From NCBI GenBank assembly GCA_004835665.1, contig RBKR01000002.1:1054001-1118000 (forward strand): 64,000 nucleotides of DNA, read 5' to 3'. The notes under the pieces are model-generated. The model was not told the DNA's origin. It worked only from the letters and a program-made list of their open reading frames with translations, and did no database searches. The first letter of the stretch is position 1; every line of letters begins with the position of its first letter. The translations under genes were made by a program, and so were the position numbers. Positions 43,390-54,483 of the stretch are shown here, piece by piece. Source of the DNA: Phoma sp. XZ068. Taxonomy: Eukaryota; Ascomycota; Dothideomycetes; Pleosporales; Didymellaceae.

Positions 43390-46300
43390 CTTATATATAA
43401 ACTATAACTTATATTATTTGCCTACCTATAGCTCTATATAACTAATAGTATAATATAACTTTACTGCAGATAATATAGTCCCTATACTAACCTAATATAG
43501 GACGCTATATCTATAGTAACACTTATAGTAGCTACTATAGACCTAAGGCTATAGACCTATCTAATATTAATAAGGGACTAATAATATAAAGCTATAATAG
43601 AATAAGAAGAAAGAATATAGTAATAATAAGGAGTATAGAGATAGAACTTATTATAACTATAGTAAACTAGGCTACTTTACTAGAGACTGTTACTAGAATA
43701 AAGTATTCTAATAGATTAATATATTAGTTAACAGACTAGATAGCAAAGACACTAGTAATAAATAGGAAGTTATTACTAATAGAATTAGATAACTTATAGA
43801 GGACCTAGAGTTAGGATATAAGCAGGATATTAAGCTAGAAGCTATATATAACTAGTGCCTACAAGGTTGCAGATATAGACCTTATAAGTCTAGGGTAACC
43901 TAGATATTAGAAAATAACAGGCTATAACTACCTAGACAATACCTAGAAGATTATAATAAGGATTAATTTAGTTAAGCACGTTCTACTAGAGAATAATATA
44001 AGGTATAATATAATATATACTAACAAGACTATAAGCAGCGCAAAGCTAAGAAAGCTAATAATAAGGCTTATACTAAGCTATATTAAGACCTAATTATCCC
44101 CTCTATTAAGGTAGACAATAAAAAAAATTAGTATAATAAGTTATATAAGAATACTAATAATATTATTAACTAAAAGTATATTAGAACTAGGACAATAATT
44201 ACCTAGAACCTAATTATAGCCTAGACTTAAGAAACCTATACTATAGAGCACTGTTATAGACAGCATGCTACTATAATAGTTACTAGATATATTACTTAGA
44301 GAAACTTAATTAGAATAGTTTCTAAAGAGATGTCTATATAAACTATAATAGAAAGATTATAAGGAGGACTACTATATACTACACCTAATAGATAAATATA
44401 ATAATAAATATTTTTCTAGCTAGAATAAGTCTAAGCGCAGATAATAAGGACTAGTAGTAAATAAGTAATACTTTAATTAGTATTAGTAGACCTGCTTTAA
44501 TCTCTACTATAAGACCTATAAAGGAAAAAGTAAAGTATAGCTTTAGATAAGAGAATCTTTTTTAGGGCAATACTAGCAGGCACTAGAGATTAATCTATTA
44601 ATAGTATTAAAAGTAATTACTAACTAATTAAGTTACCTATTAAGGTAAATAGAAGATAGATAATAGCACTCTTAGACTCTAGAGTATAATCTAATTATAT
44701 CTCTTTATAAGTAGTATAGCTAGCTAGACTATATCTTACTTAGAAGATAATACCTTACCTGCTTAGAGTAGCTAATAGAGAACTAATACCTAAGGAATCT
44801 AAGATTATATATAAAGTAACTATAGTACCCCTCTAAATCTATAGATACTATAAGGAAATAACTCTAGATACTTTTAGAATAGCTACTTATAATATTATAT
44901 TAGGACTTCTATAGTTAAGAAAGCACAATCTAGATATTAATTAGAAGAACTAATAGCTTTTATTAAGTTAATATAGATACAGTACTACTATATTATAGCC
45001 TATACAGTTTATAATATAACTAGTAGATAAGAAGAAGATTAATAATATTTCTTTAATATATAAGACGTGCTAAGATAGAGTAGTTAACTATATAGATATA
45101 GAATACTCTACTAGTTATAAAGTAATAGTTAAGGAGAAGAATAGTATACCTCCTAATATTCTAGATAAATATAAGAGTTATATAGAACTTTTCTATAATA
45201 AAAAGACTATAAAGGCATTGCTATAGTATAAACTCTAGAATTATAAGATTAAGCTCTAGGAAGGAAAGGAACTGCCTTTTAGGCCTATATATAGAATGTC
45301 TAAGAAGGAACTTAGTATACTTAAGGAATATATTAATAAGAACCTTAAGAAGAGATTTATATAAGAATTAGAATTACTAGTAGGATTTCTAGTCCTCTTT
45401 ATACTAAAGAAAGATAGTAAATTATAAATATATATTAACTACTAGAAACTTAATAATATTATAATTAAGAATTAATACCTATTACTAAATATTAAGGAAT
45501 TATAGGATTAGTTATCTAGAGTATAATACTTTACTGCACTTAATTTATATAGAGTATATAACCTTATATATATAAAGGAAGGTAAAGAATAGAAGACTGC
45601 GTTTAGAACATGCTATAGTTATTATAAGTACTTAGTAATACTATTTAGACTTACTAACGCACTAGCTATATATTAGGCCCTTATTAATAATATATTATAG
45701 GTATACTTAGATATTATAGTAGTAGCGTACTTTAATAATATCCTAGTATATTTAGTAATATTAGAAGAATATATTTACTATATTAGGGAAGTATTAGAAT
45801 ACCTTAAAGAGGCAGATCTTTAACTTAAACCTAAGAAATATAAATAGTATAAGGAAGAAGTAAAGTTCCTTAGCTATATTATAGGAAGATATAAGGTTAA
45901 GATAAGTAAAATAAAAATTTAGGTTATAAAGGATTAGCTAACTCCTACCTCTCTTAAGAGAATTTAGGAATTTCTAGGATTTATTAACTTTAACTAATGC
46001 TTTATTAAAGACTATTTACTTAAGGCCTTACTGCTTATAAAGCTTATATAGAAGGATATACTATTTAAGTAGGAATAAGTACAAGAGGATACTTTTTAGT
46101 TGCTTAAACAGTCCTATATTAAGCTACCTATAATAATTATATTTAAGAGTAGAAAACTACTTTAGATTAAGACAGATACCTTAGATTTAGCATTAGGAGC
46201 TTACACTATATAAGAATAAGATAGACAATAGTACCTAATTGCCTACTACTCTAGAAAGTTCTTAGAACTAAAAAAATAATATAATATATATAATAAAGAA

Positions 46301-48962
46301 TTACTAGCTATTATATTAGCCCTAGAATATTAGAGAATCTATATAGAAAGTTGTTTAGAACTTACTATCTATATAGATTATAAGAACTTAGTACACTTTA
46401 CTACTACTAAGATACTTAACTAATAATAAGTATATTAGTCTAAGCTGTTAGGACAGAATAAGTTTAAGATACTATATATACTAGGAAAAGATAATAGCAG
46501 AGCTAATATACTTAGTAGATAATATAATCTAGCTAGAGAAAAAACTATTAACTAGTTTACTATACTTAGAATTAATAAGGATAAGTTATTAGGACTATCT
46601 TAGCAGCTTAATAATATAATATAAGTTTAGCAGAAACAGCGTATACCTACAAAGATACTAGAGGAATTAGAAAATAAAATTATAAGCTATTATTATAATA
46701 ACCTACTTTATAGACACCCTAGTATAATATAAATAATAGAACTTATTAAATAATACTATAAGTTTAGCTATATAAAGGATAAGGTTACTAAGTTTATTAA
46801 GAACTATATTAATTACTAACAGAACAAATATAGTATATATACAAAGTATAGAGAAATATAAGCAATAGAGCTACTAACAGCACTATAGACAAATATTATA
46901 ATAGATTTTATTATATAACTACTAATCTCTAAGGACCCTGTTATAGAATATACCTATAACTTAATCTTTATTATAGTAGATAGGTTTACTAAAGTAGTAG
47001 AAATAATACTATTTTAATATAGTTATACTGCAGAGCAGCTTGCACAAGTATTTCTAGATAGAATTATCTGTTACTATAGTATACTAGAGTTAATTATTAG
47101 TAATAGAGATAAGCTATTTATATTAAACTATTAGACTATACTTATAGTAGCTATTAGTACTAAGAAAAAGCTATTAACTATATATTATCTATAAACAGAT
47201 AGACAAATAGAAAGAATAAATTAGACTATAGAGATATACTTAAGGATATATAGTAACTAAGAGTAAGATAACTAGGTCTTGCTATTACCTATAGTATAGA
47301 TTATATATAATAATAAATTATTAGAAGCAACAGGTATAATACTATTCTTTATAAATTATAGAAGATATCTAAATCTCTTTATAAGATCTTTTAACAGTAA
47401 TATCTAAATAGAGTTAGTAATAACCTTAGTATAAAGACTAAAGAAAGTATACTAGAAATTACTTTAGAATATTAATAAAGCTTAGTAATAAGCAATCTCT
47501 TATATTAATTAGAAAAGAAAAATAGTACCTTAGCTAAAAAAGGGGGATAAAGTCTATCTCCTTATAAAAAACTTATAAATACAAAGACTAATAAAAAAAC
47601 TAGATTATATTAAGGTTAGACTATTTTTATTTCTAGGTAAATTAGCCCTATAAACTATTAACTTAAACTACTATAGGATGCTAGAATATACTCTATATTC
47701 TATATTACTATTAGAACTAGCAGACCCTAATATACTAATCTAGAAAGACTTCTACTACTAGGTTAAGGAAGAGACTAAGTAGGAAGTTAAAAAAATAATA
47801 TAATATTAAAAGAAAGGATATAAGGAAGAATATCTAGTTAAGTAGTTAAGATACCCTAACTTAGAAAATATATAGGAACTATTAACAAACCTTATAAACT
47901 GCTGCTAGCTATTATACTAGTATTAGTAGTATTAGAGTCTAGAGGTAGAAGATGCATTACCTAGTCTAGTATAAGTAAGCTAGGTATTAACCTATTCTTA
48001 AGTATAGTAATATTATTAAGTAATAACTCCTATTGCTCTAGGTGCTCTATATCCTTAATAAACTAAGCACTTATATTAAACTATTACTATTTATAATACT
48101 TTAAGAATTTCTTTTATTTACACACCTAGTTTAATTTAGTATAAGTAGCCTATAAGGCAGCTATTATAGCTTCCTTAGCTTTAGCAGCCTTATCTTCTAT
48201 TTCTTCTAGACATAATATCTTGTTATTAATTTTAGAGAAGTTAGGAACAGGTAAATCTATAAGCTTATACTTCTTTATTCTATTATATTTATAATTTCTA
48301 TACTTTTTATATAATAAGATATCTTATAAGGCAAGTTCTTCTTTATACAGTACTTGCAGGTAACTATAGCAAGATATCTAATATTATTAATTTAGGTTCC
48401 TATTGTATATTAAGCTTAGGTACTTTAGGAAACTATTTATTAGTTTATAAGGATATAAACTATAAAGAAGGAGGATAGTATTATAATCTTAGAGGAAGAG
48501 GTATAGTATAATAAAGTTATAGTTATAGATTAACAGCGCAGGGCTAAGAAGACTATATAACATCTTATAATCCTATAGAAATAAACTATACTAAGAGTAT
48601 AAGATAGTGTAAGATACTATATATATATCCTATAGAAACTATAAACTACTTATAGAAACTATAGGGCCTCCTATAGGACTTTATAGGATATTATAAAAAA
48701 TATAGGACACTCCTTAGTATATAGTAATTAGGAACACTACCCTTATAGTATTGTGTTTAACCTTATTAATTAACTTTATTATTAGAACTTAACCTAACTT
48801 TTAAGCTAGACAGATTAACTATCTATACTACTTATTATTAACTCTATAGTTATTATAGTGTTTTACTAGGTATCTATACTAACTCCTTCCTATACTAGCA
48901 CTTATCCTAGAGAACTAACCTTAAAAGTATTTATAAGCTTTGCTTAGTTTATAACCTTAACA
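43390..48962 (+). mobile_element. RIP-mutated Ty3/gypsy chromovirus, 5' truncated
   Basis: Plus-strand order: gag end (about 43.4-43.6 kb); CCHC knuckle near 43,650-43,690, whose Cys codons now read mostly Tyr (TGT to TAT); protease near 44.65; reverse transcriptase about 45.25-46.0 (L-P-F-R-P-I-Y-R-M-S at its start, Y-F-N-N-I-L-V-Y replacing the Y-x-D-D box); RNase H about 46.1-46.5; integrase about 46.65-47.5 (I-V-D-R-F-T-K at 46,975, T-D-R-Q-I-E-R near 47,200); chromodomain about 47.83-47.9 (E-E-Y-L-V-K ... Y-P-N-L-E-N). The 3' LTR is at 48,479-48,962. The 5' LTR and the beginning of gag are missing. Many stops; dead. Confidence 0.85.
48479..48962 (+). repeat. 3' LTR of the right-hand chromovirus
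   Basis: 484 bp ending CCTTAACA; reverse complement of the LTR type at 24,773. Confidence 0.85.
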
Positions 48963-50405
48963 GGTTAGTTCTCTAGAATAAATAGATGTGTAGTAGATTA
49001 TAGAAGGTATAGCTGCTTAGTAAAATACTATAGTAACTATAGGTAATAATAAGTAGTATAGAGTAGACTGTCTATCTTAAAAGTTAGGTTATAGTAAGGA
49101 GTATAGATAGTTAATCTGTCTATCTTAATATATAGGTAGAGTTCTAATAATAAAGTATATTAATTAGGTTAAATATAAACTATAAGGGTTGTGTTCCTAA
49201 GTACTATATACTAAAGAGATATATATAGTGCTTAGTATTATAATAGCTACTAATTATACTAATTATTAATTATACTAATTACTAATTACACTAATTATGC
49301 TAAGACTAATTATATATATAACTTTATATTATTACCTAAGTAGTAACTAATAATACTTATTATTTATACTTACTTATAATACTTTCTTCTATATAGTTTA
49401 ACTATACTACACTTAGCCTATAATTATTAACCTTATTTAGTGTTCTCTAGAATTATAATATATTCCTAATTACTATATACTAAGGAGATATATATAGTAC
49501 TTAGTATTATAGTAGCTACTAATTACACTAATTATTAATTATACTAATTACTAATTATACTAATTATACTAAGACTAATTACTATATATAACTTTATATT
49601 ATTACCTAAGTAGTAACTATAGAGAAATTAGGGAGCCTATAAGTATATATTTAGGTAATTAATATATTAGACTACTAATCTTATATAAGATTAGATAAAT
49701 TAACTATATATATATATAGAGTGTTAGAAGATAGTCTACCCTACTCTAGGGAGTATAGCACCTTTATATTATATAATCTCTAACTTTATATATGTGCTTA
49801 GTTAGAGCACCCTAAGTTAGTATAAGGTGCTTTAACTCTATTCTACTATAACAGTAACTAATAATACTTATTATTTATACTTACTTATAATACTTCTTCT
49901 TATATAGTTTAACTATACTATACTTAGCCTATAATTATTAACCTTTATTTAGTGTTTCTAGGATTATAACAGTAGGTTAGTAAAGTCTTATATAACTAAC
50001 TCTACTAACTCTAAGAATTATTATATATATATAAATACTTTAAAATAGATAGTTAATATTCTTATAGTTAAGATTATAATTTTCTAAGTATATATTATTT
50101 ATACTCTATTAGTATTAATACTCTATATAAAGTACTTAATTATAACCTACTTAATTATAATACTTTTCTATAATCTAATATCTCTATAGCTTATATTATT
50201 TAAGACTAGCTACTCTAGGTAATATAAGAAATACCTATTATATAATCTATATATATTATATAGTAAATATAAGTAATATTATTATTAAATCTTTACTCTA
50301 GATATATTAGTAATAGCTAGTTTAGGTGGGTAGAAACTACCTCTAGGTAGAAAGTACCCTAACTAGCTTAGGGTGGGTAGAGGCTACTACTAGGCGGAAA
50401 GTACC
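48963..50405. repeat. LTR fragment and AT-rich repeat units
   Basis: 48,963-49,215 is a further LTR piece in opposite orientation to the adjacent 3' LTR. A unit of about 250 bp rich in CTAATTATACTAATTA steps is found near 49,225-49,450, again at 49,485-49,620, with its second half at 49,850-49,975. A GGTGGGTAGA..AAAGTACCC unit repeats at about 50,326 and 50,369. No gene. Confidence 0.6.
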
Positions 50406-50651
50406 CCGACTAGCTTACGTGCGCATCTATACTATCTTTGGCAAGGAGATGCGGCCCGACCCAAGGATCGTGCCTTTGCATATGCATGGTACCACTCCAA
50501 GCAGGCATTGGTCAACAACCCTGCCGCTCTTGTGCCCCACCCAATCCCGCTAAACAGAGGCCACGCCGACGTCCACTTTGGTCTCGACTCCATGCGCCAG
50601 GCGAGACTCCGGGGCACGAACCTCATACATCAAGTAGACATAACACAATGA
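50406..50651 (+). other. possible gene fragment cut by the repeat zone
   Basis: One plus-strand frame stays open from the edge of the AT-rich DNA to TGA at 50,649-50,651, with normal composition and balanced residues (F-A-Y-A-W-Y-H-S-K-Q-A-L, then G-H-A-D-V-H-F-G-L-D). It has no start and I recognise no family. It may be the 3' end of a gene destroyed by transposon insertion. Confidence 0.3.
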
Positions 50652-51410
50652 TGACAGTGCTGCTCGCCCCTCGCTTCTTCTTAGTACAATGCTTGGCAAA
50701 AGCTCAGTCCAGCCGATTGGCTTCAACACCCTGCAACTATTTACAAGGACTCTGAGTCAAGCCTTGTGGTTTCCAATTGCACACTTCGCCGCCCTAACCA
50801 CTTTGTACTTCTAATTTGTCTGGCTCTGCGCGCTGCAAGAACGAAATGATGTATCAATATGTGATGATTTGCATATTCAGAAGTTGAAAAGATGCAGCAA
50901 GCTACATACTAGTTACCCCACATTCCCATAGTCAACCAGACTTACCGGTCCTTATCGTGTGGTTGTCAGCTCCAGATAATGGCTCCTTCCATGCATCGCT
51001 ATCTCAAACATCGATAGATACGTACCTCTGGCTCATGTGGCCTTTGATAGCCCACCTGGGTCTGGATCTGTCTGAGCAAAGCGCCGAGTCTTGATGCCTG
51101 TAGGCATACCTGCCACAACAAGTCGGACAGAATAATTATTCAGCGACGTGGCTTGTAAGAACAAGCTCAGTGCCTTATTGTTTGATGGCGAAGTGGACCT
51201 CATTAAAGACATAACCACGTTAGGCTTCATGTGTCCGACTTGGCTATCCTGACGACAGACCCAAGCTTCGCACGTCTGATATAAGAGGAAGAGAAAATAT
51301 CACACATATTGCATGGGTTTGCACAACCATAGATTCATTTGATGTTTCAAATACTATAGTACAAATTCCGAAACATCACCTCGTAGCTTTGGAAAGAATC
51401 CCGCCATCTA
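50652..51410. other. intergenic, no gene seen
   Basis: Normal base composition; downstream region of the ketoreductase gene. Nothing with support found. Confidence 0.45.
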
Positions 51411-52205
51411 CTATGCCGCGCCCCCGTCCACAGTGATGATCTTTCCATTGACCCACTCGGCCTCTTTACTAACCAGAAAGCCGACTACATTCGCGATATC
51501 CTCGGGGAATCCATTTCGATGCAGTGGGCTTGCATGAGCGGCCATTGCCTGCCTCTCCTCCGCAGTATACTTCTCTCCGTTCGGGATGTAGTGCTGGCTC
51601 ACATCATTGAACATGTCGGTAACCGTACCACCCGGTGCCACGGCATTAACGGTGATTTTCTTGTCTCCACAGTCCTTGCTGAAAACACGAACGAACGAGT
51701 CGATGGCGCCCTTAGAGCCCGAGTATAGCGAGTGCGCTGGAACGCTGAAGTCCTTGGCCGTGTTGGAACTCATCAGCACAATGCGGCCGCCCTCACGTAG
51801 ATTGCGGTACGCCTCGCGTGCCACGAAGAATTGGCCGCGTGTGTTGAGACTGAAGACGCGGTCAAACTCTTCCTCGGTAACATCTCTCAAATGCCCGAAG
51901 CTGACGACACCGGAGTTGCTGCAGACAATATCGAGCCCACCGTAGTGCGCAATTGCAGACCCGAAAAGCTGCGCAATCTGCGCGACTTGGCGTACGTCGG
52001 CCTTGAAGGCCACAGCGTCAGAGCCTAGGCTTTTAATGGTACTGACGACTTTTTCGGCGTGCGCGGAGGAGTTGGCATAATTGACAACGACTTTGGCTCC
52101 TAAACGGCCCAGCTGTATGGCAATGGCTGCACCAATGCCACGGCCGGAGCCAGTTACAAGGGCAACTTTACCGTCGAGACGGCCGGGTACATAGGAAGTC
52201 GTCAT
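51411..52205 (-). CDS. ver-1/MdpC-like short-chain ketoreductase
   Basis: 264 aa, intronless. The NADPH-binding loop T-G-S-G-R-G-I-G spans residues 18-25, N-S-G-V ends near residue 100, the catalytic Ser is at 146/147, Tyr161 and Lys165 form Y-S-G-S-K, and the family end W-V-N-G-K-I-I-T-V-D-G-G is present. This is the naphthol/anthrol reductase group (tetrahydroxynaphthalene reductase, Ver-1/StcU, MdpC), which reduces hydroxylated aromatic polyketides with NADPH in the cytosol. An AflR-type site lies 86 bp before the ATG, and an AflR-like gene is 1 kb upstream on the same strand, so I infer it belongs to that cluster. It could alternatively serve DHN-melanin synthesis. Confidence 0.88.
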   Translation of the reverse strand: MTTSYVPGRLDGKVALVTGSGRGIGAAIAIQLGRLGAKVVVNYANSSAHAEKVVSTIKSLGSDAVAFKADVRQVAQIAQLFGSAIAHYGGLDIVCSNSGVVSFGHLRDVTEEEFDRVFSLNTRGQFFVAREAYRNLREGGRIVLMSSNTAKDFSVPAHSLYSGSKGAIDSFVRVFSKDCGDKKITVNAVAPGGTVTDMFNDVSQHYIPNGEKYTAEERQAMAAHASPLHRNGFPEDIANVVGFLVSKEAEWVNGKIITVDGGAA

Positions 52206-52290
52206 GATGAAGAAAATGTGTGGATGAACTGATGAGAGAGCCAGGCACTCAGCTTTTCACTTGTTCATTGCGAGTTTCGGAACGGAGCAT

Positions 52291-52301
52291 TCGCGATGCG
52301 A
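52291..52301. promoter_or_regulatory. AflR-type site TCGN5CGA
   Basis: TCGCGATGCGA matches the palindromic core TCG-N5-CGA bound by AflR in aflatoxin and sterigmatocystin clusters. It is 86 bp upstream of the ketoreductase ATG. It was the only exact match seen by eye in the promoters of this cluster. Confidence 0.6.
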
Positions 52302-53205
52302 ATTTCGGGGTCGGTACAATACGCAACGCTAGATGATTCCGAAAGGCATACACAATCGGGTCCCGCTACGGATGAATTTGCTGGCTAGAGGACTGCAGGC
52401 AATCATAATTTCGGTAGTGCGTCTTGACAGTGCGGCCGACAATCTCTGCGCGAAGTGAACGATTCGTATAGGCATGAAGTGACAATAAGCCGATTCATGT
52501 GCCGAGTACAGCTTGGTTTTGCTTTGTTGAGCTAGAAAATCTGACGGGATGAAGGTAAGCCTGATGAGGTGTATCTCACGAAACGGGCTAAAGCAGCTAT
52601 CTCAGAGGGCGATCGTAAGTGAAATATGAACTTGTGGTGGATGTGAGTGGATTGATCATATGGATGTTAAGTCGTCAAACACGTGACCATGAAACAAAAT
52701 CATAAACTGTTAATGATAGTCTAGCCAAAGTATCAGAGATGAAGACATCACGTTGTATGAAGCTCGTTGACGGTGATGTTCTGTACCGGAATCCAATTCA
52801 ACAGAGTAACAACAGTCTCCAGGAATCCGTAGCCTAGCTACCGAGAAAGGAACAACAATAAGAAGTAATCAATTGAAGTTGCTGGTGTTGCGAATGTCTT
52901 AGGGGCCGCATTAATTCGACTTCCAATAACCGTCACAGTGGTCGTCAAAGCTACAACACCACCTCACCAGCTAACACATGTATCACATGCTATATGCGCA
53001 TGTTGAGACATCACGCCCGTGCAAATAGGCTGTAGGGGGGGGGGGGGGTCTGTTGTATCTGGTTGGAGCAGGATCCCTTCTCGTTCCCTGTTGATTTCTA
53101 TAAAGTTCGACTTTGCCCCACTCCTAAACTGCCTCTAATAGATTTCTATAAAGCTCAACTTTGCCCCACTCCTAAACTGCCTCTAATAGCAAAGCAACCT
53201 TCCCT
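52302..53205. other. intergenic with poly-G and 48 bp tandem repeat
   Basis: Contains the remaining ketoreductase promoter, a run of 14 G (53,035-53,048) and a duplicated 48 bp unit just after the AflR-like stop. No gene. Confidence 0.6.
53093..53188. repeat. 48 bp tandem duplication
   Basis: Units 53,093-53,140 and 53,141-53,188, each starting GATTTCTATAAAG, differ at two bases. They lie in the likely 3' UTR or terminator zone of the AflR-like gene. Confidence 0.93.
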
Positions 53206-54483
53206 TCATCGATGCCTCAAATTGTGAATAATGCCCAAAGACAACGCGCTGAGGCTCTTGCAGACATCGCTCCCTATCTGGTCCATGGTGTCGGCCGAGA
53301 AGGGTGTGGTTGGCGTGGTGCAACTGTTCATTATCCCAAGATTTCCAGTCCCAATGCCACTGTCCTCAATTCCAATGCCCAGGTCTTGTGATGCTTTCAG
53401 TCGCGGCGTCAGTTGGTTGACGAGACGCTGTACGCGGTGCAACTCGCCAAGTACTGACTGGGCAGCCATCCGCTGCTCGCCATGTTCGGACGGGCCAAGC
53501 GCGCCGTCCGGCCCGCTCTCCGGCCCGCTCCTGCCTTGGCCTGCGGCAGCCCCATAACGCCGCAAGAGCTTCAGCACGATCATGGATAGCACCGTCAGCA
53601 GGAAGCCATCCTCAGTGCAAGAACACGCCAGCATGCAAGTGACCGCTTCCGTGCTCAGCTTGTTTTCTAGCAGCAACTGCTCTTGGAGCAGGCTGCTTGC
53701 ACTCACTGAAACTAACTTGAAGAGGTCGAGCGCGCGAGTCAAGCATCCGCCAGGGCTTCCCTCAGAGCACGGGACGCATTCCAGGCCCGTCGACGGTATG
53801 TACAGGCTCTCGTCCGGCGCAGGCGTCGGAAAATCGAAGTACGTGTCCATGGACGTCATGAAGCAGTCCATGTCGGTCAGGTCGGCGCTGAAGTCTGGCA
53901 TCATGCCCGGCGACATGTCAATGTCGACGTTGCCCAGCGCGGAGAAGGCGTCTGAGAGGTCAGTCTGCAGTGCCATCATAACCTGCATGGCATCGTCGGT
54001 TTGGTCGGTTGTCGTTTCGTGCGCGATGTAGTTTGTGGTGTCGTCGACAATGCCATTACTGTTGCCATTACCATTACTGGTACCGATGCTGGTGCTGTTG
54101 CTGTTGCTGGTGCTGGTGCTGGTGCTGCTACTGATGCTGCGGCTGGTGCTGCTGCTGGTGCTGCTGGTGCTGCTGGTGCTGCTGGTGGTGCTGGCGCTGG
54201 CGCTGGCGCTGGCGCTGGTGCTGGTGATATTATTGCTGTTGCTGTTGCCACCGACTGGACTGATGCTCCGTGTGCTCATACGCCGGCGACCCGATCGCTT
54301 GACGATAAGATACTGGCAGTTAATGCCCCGTGTCTTGCACCGGGAGCACGATGGCTTCTCCTTGGGGCATTTCACCTTCGACAATGCACACGTCTGGCAG
54401 CTGTCGCGCAATCTGGGGCTTACTCCAACGGGCCCTGGGCTCTGGTGAATCTCCGGCATAGTTTGTTTGAATAAGTTGGTCAC
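53206..54483 (-). CDS. AflR-like Zn2Cys6 pathway regulator
   Basis: 425 aa, single exon. The C6 finger has Cys29, 32, 39, 46, 49 and 56 in R-D-S-C-Q-T-C-A-L-S-K-V-K-C, the form seen in AflR proteins, followed by the basic R-S-G-R-R-R linker. Residues about 75-140 are a Ser/Thr/Asn tract coded by near-repeats (TGCTGG on the plus strand). The C-terminal part matches the AflR domain, with C-L-T-R-A-L-D-L-F and a conserved C-M-L-A-C-S-C segment. AflR proteins bind TCGN5CGA as dimers and switch on aromatic polyketide clusters. It diverges from the AflJ-like gene, as aflR and aflJ do in Aspergillus, though with a larger gap. An ATG at codon 9 is an alternative start. Confidence 0.88.
   Translation of the reverse strand: MTNLFKQTMPEIHQSPGPVGVSPRLRDSCQTCALSKVKCPKEKPSCSRCKTRGINCQYLIVKRSGRRRMSTRSISPVGGNSNSNNITSTSASASASASTTSSTSSTSSTSSSTSRSISSSTSTSTSNSNSTSIGTSNGNGNSNGIVDDTTNYIAHETTTDQTDDAMQVMMALQTDLSDAFSALGNVDIDMSPGMMPDFSADLTDMDCFMTSMDTYFDFPTPAPDESLYIPSTGLECVPCSEGSPGGCLTRALDLFKLVSVSASSLLQEQLLLENKLSTEAVTCMLACSCTEDGFLLTVLSMIVLKLLRRYGAAAGQGRSGPESGPDGALGPSEHGEQRMAAQSVLGELHRVQRLVNQLTPRLKASQDLGIGIEDSGIGTGNLGIMNSCTTPTTPFSADTMDQIGSDVCKSLSALSLGIIHNLRHR

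Noticed and set aside
54001..54474. Plus-strand Ala/Gly and Leu/Val-rich frames
   Set aside because: Antisense shadows of the Ser/Thr tract of the AflR-like gene.
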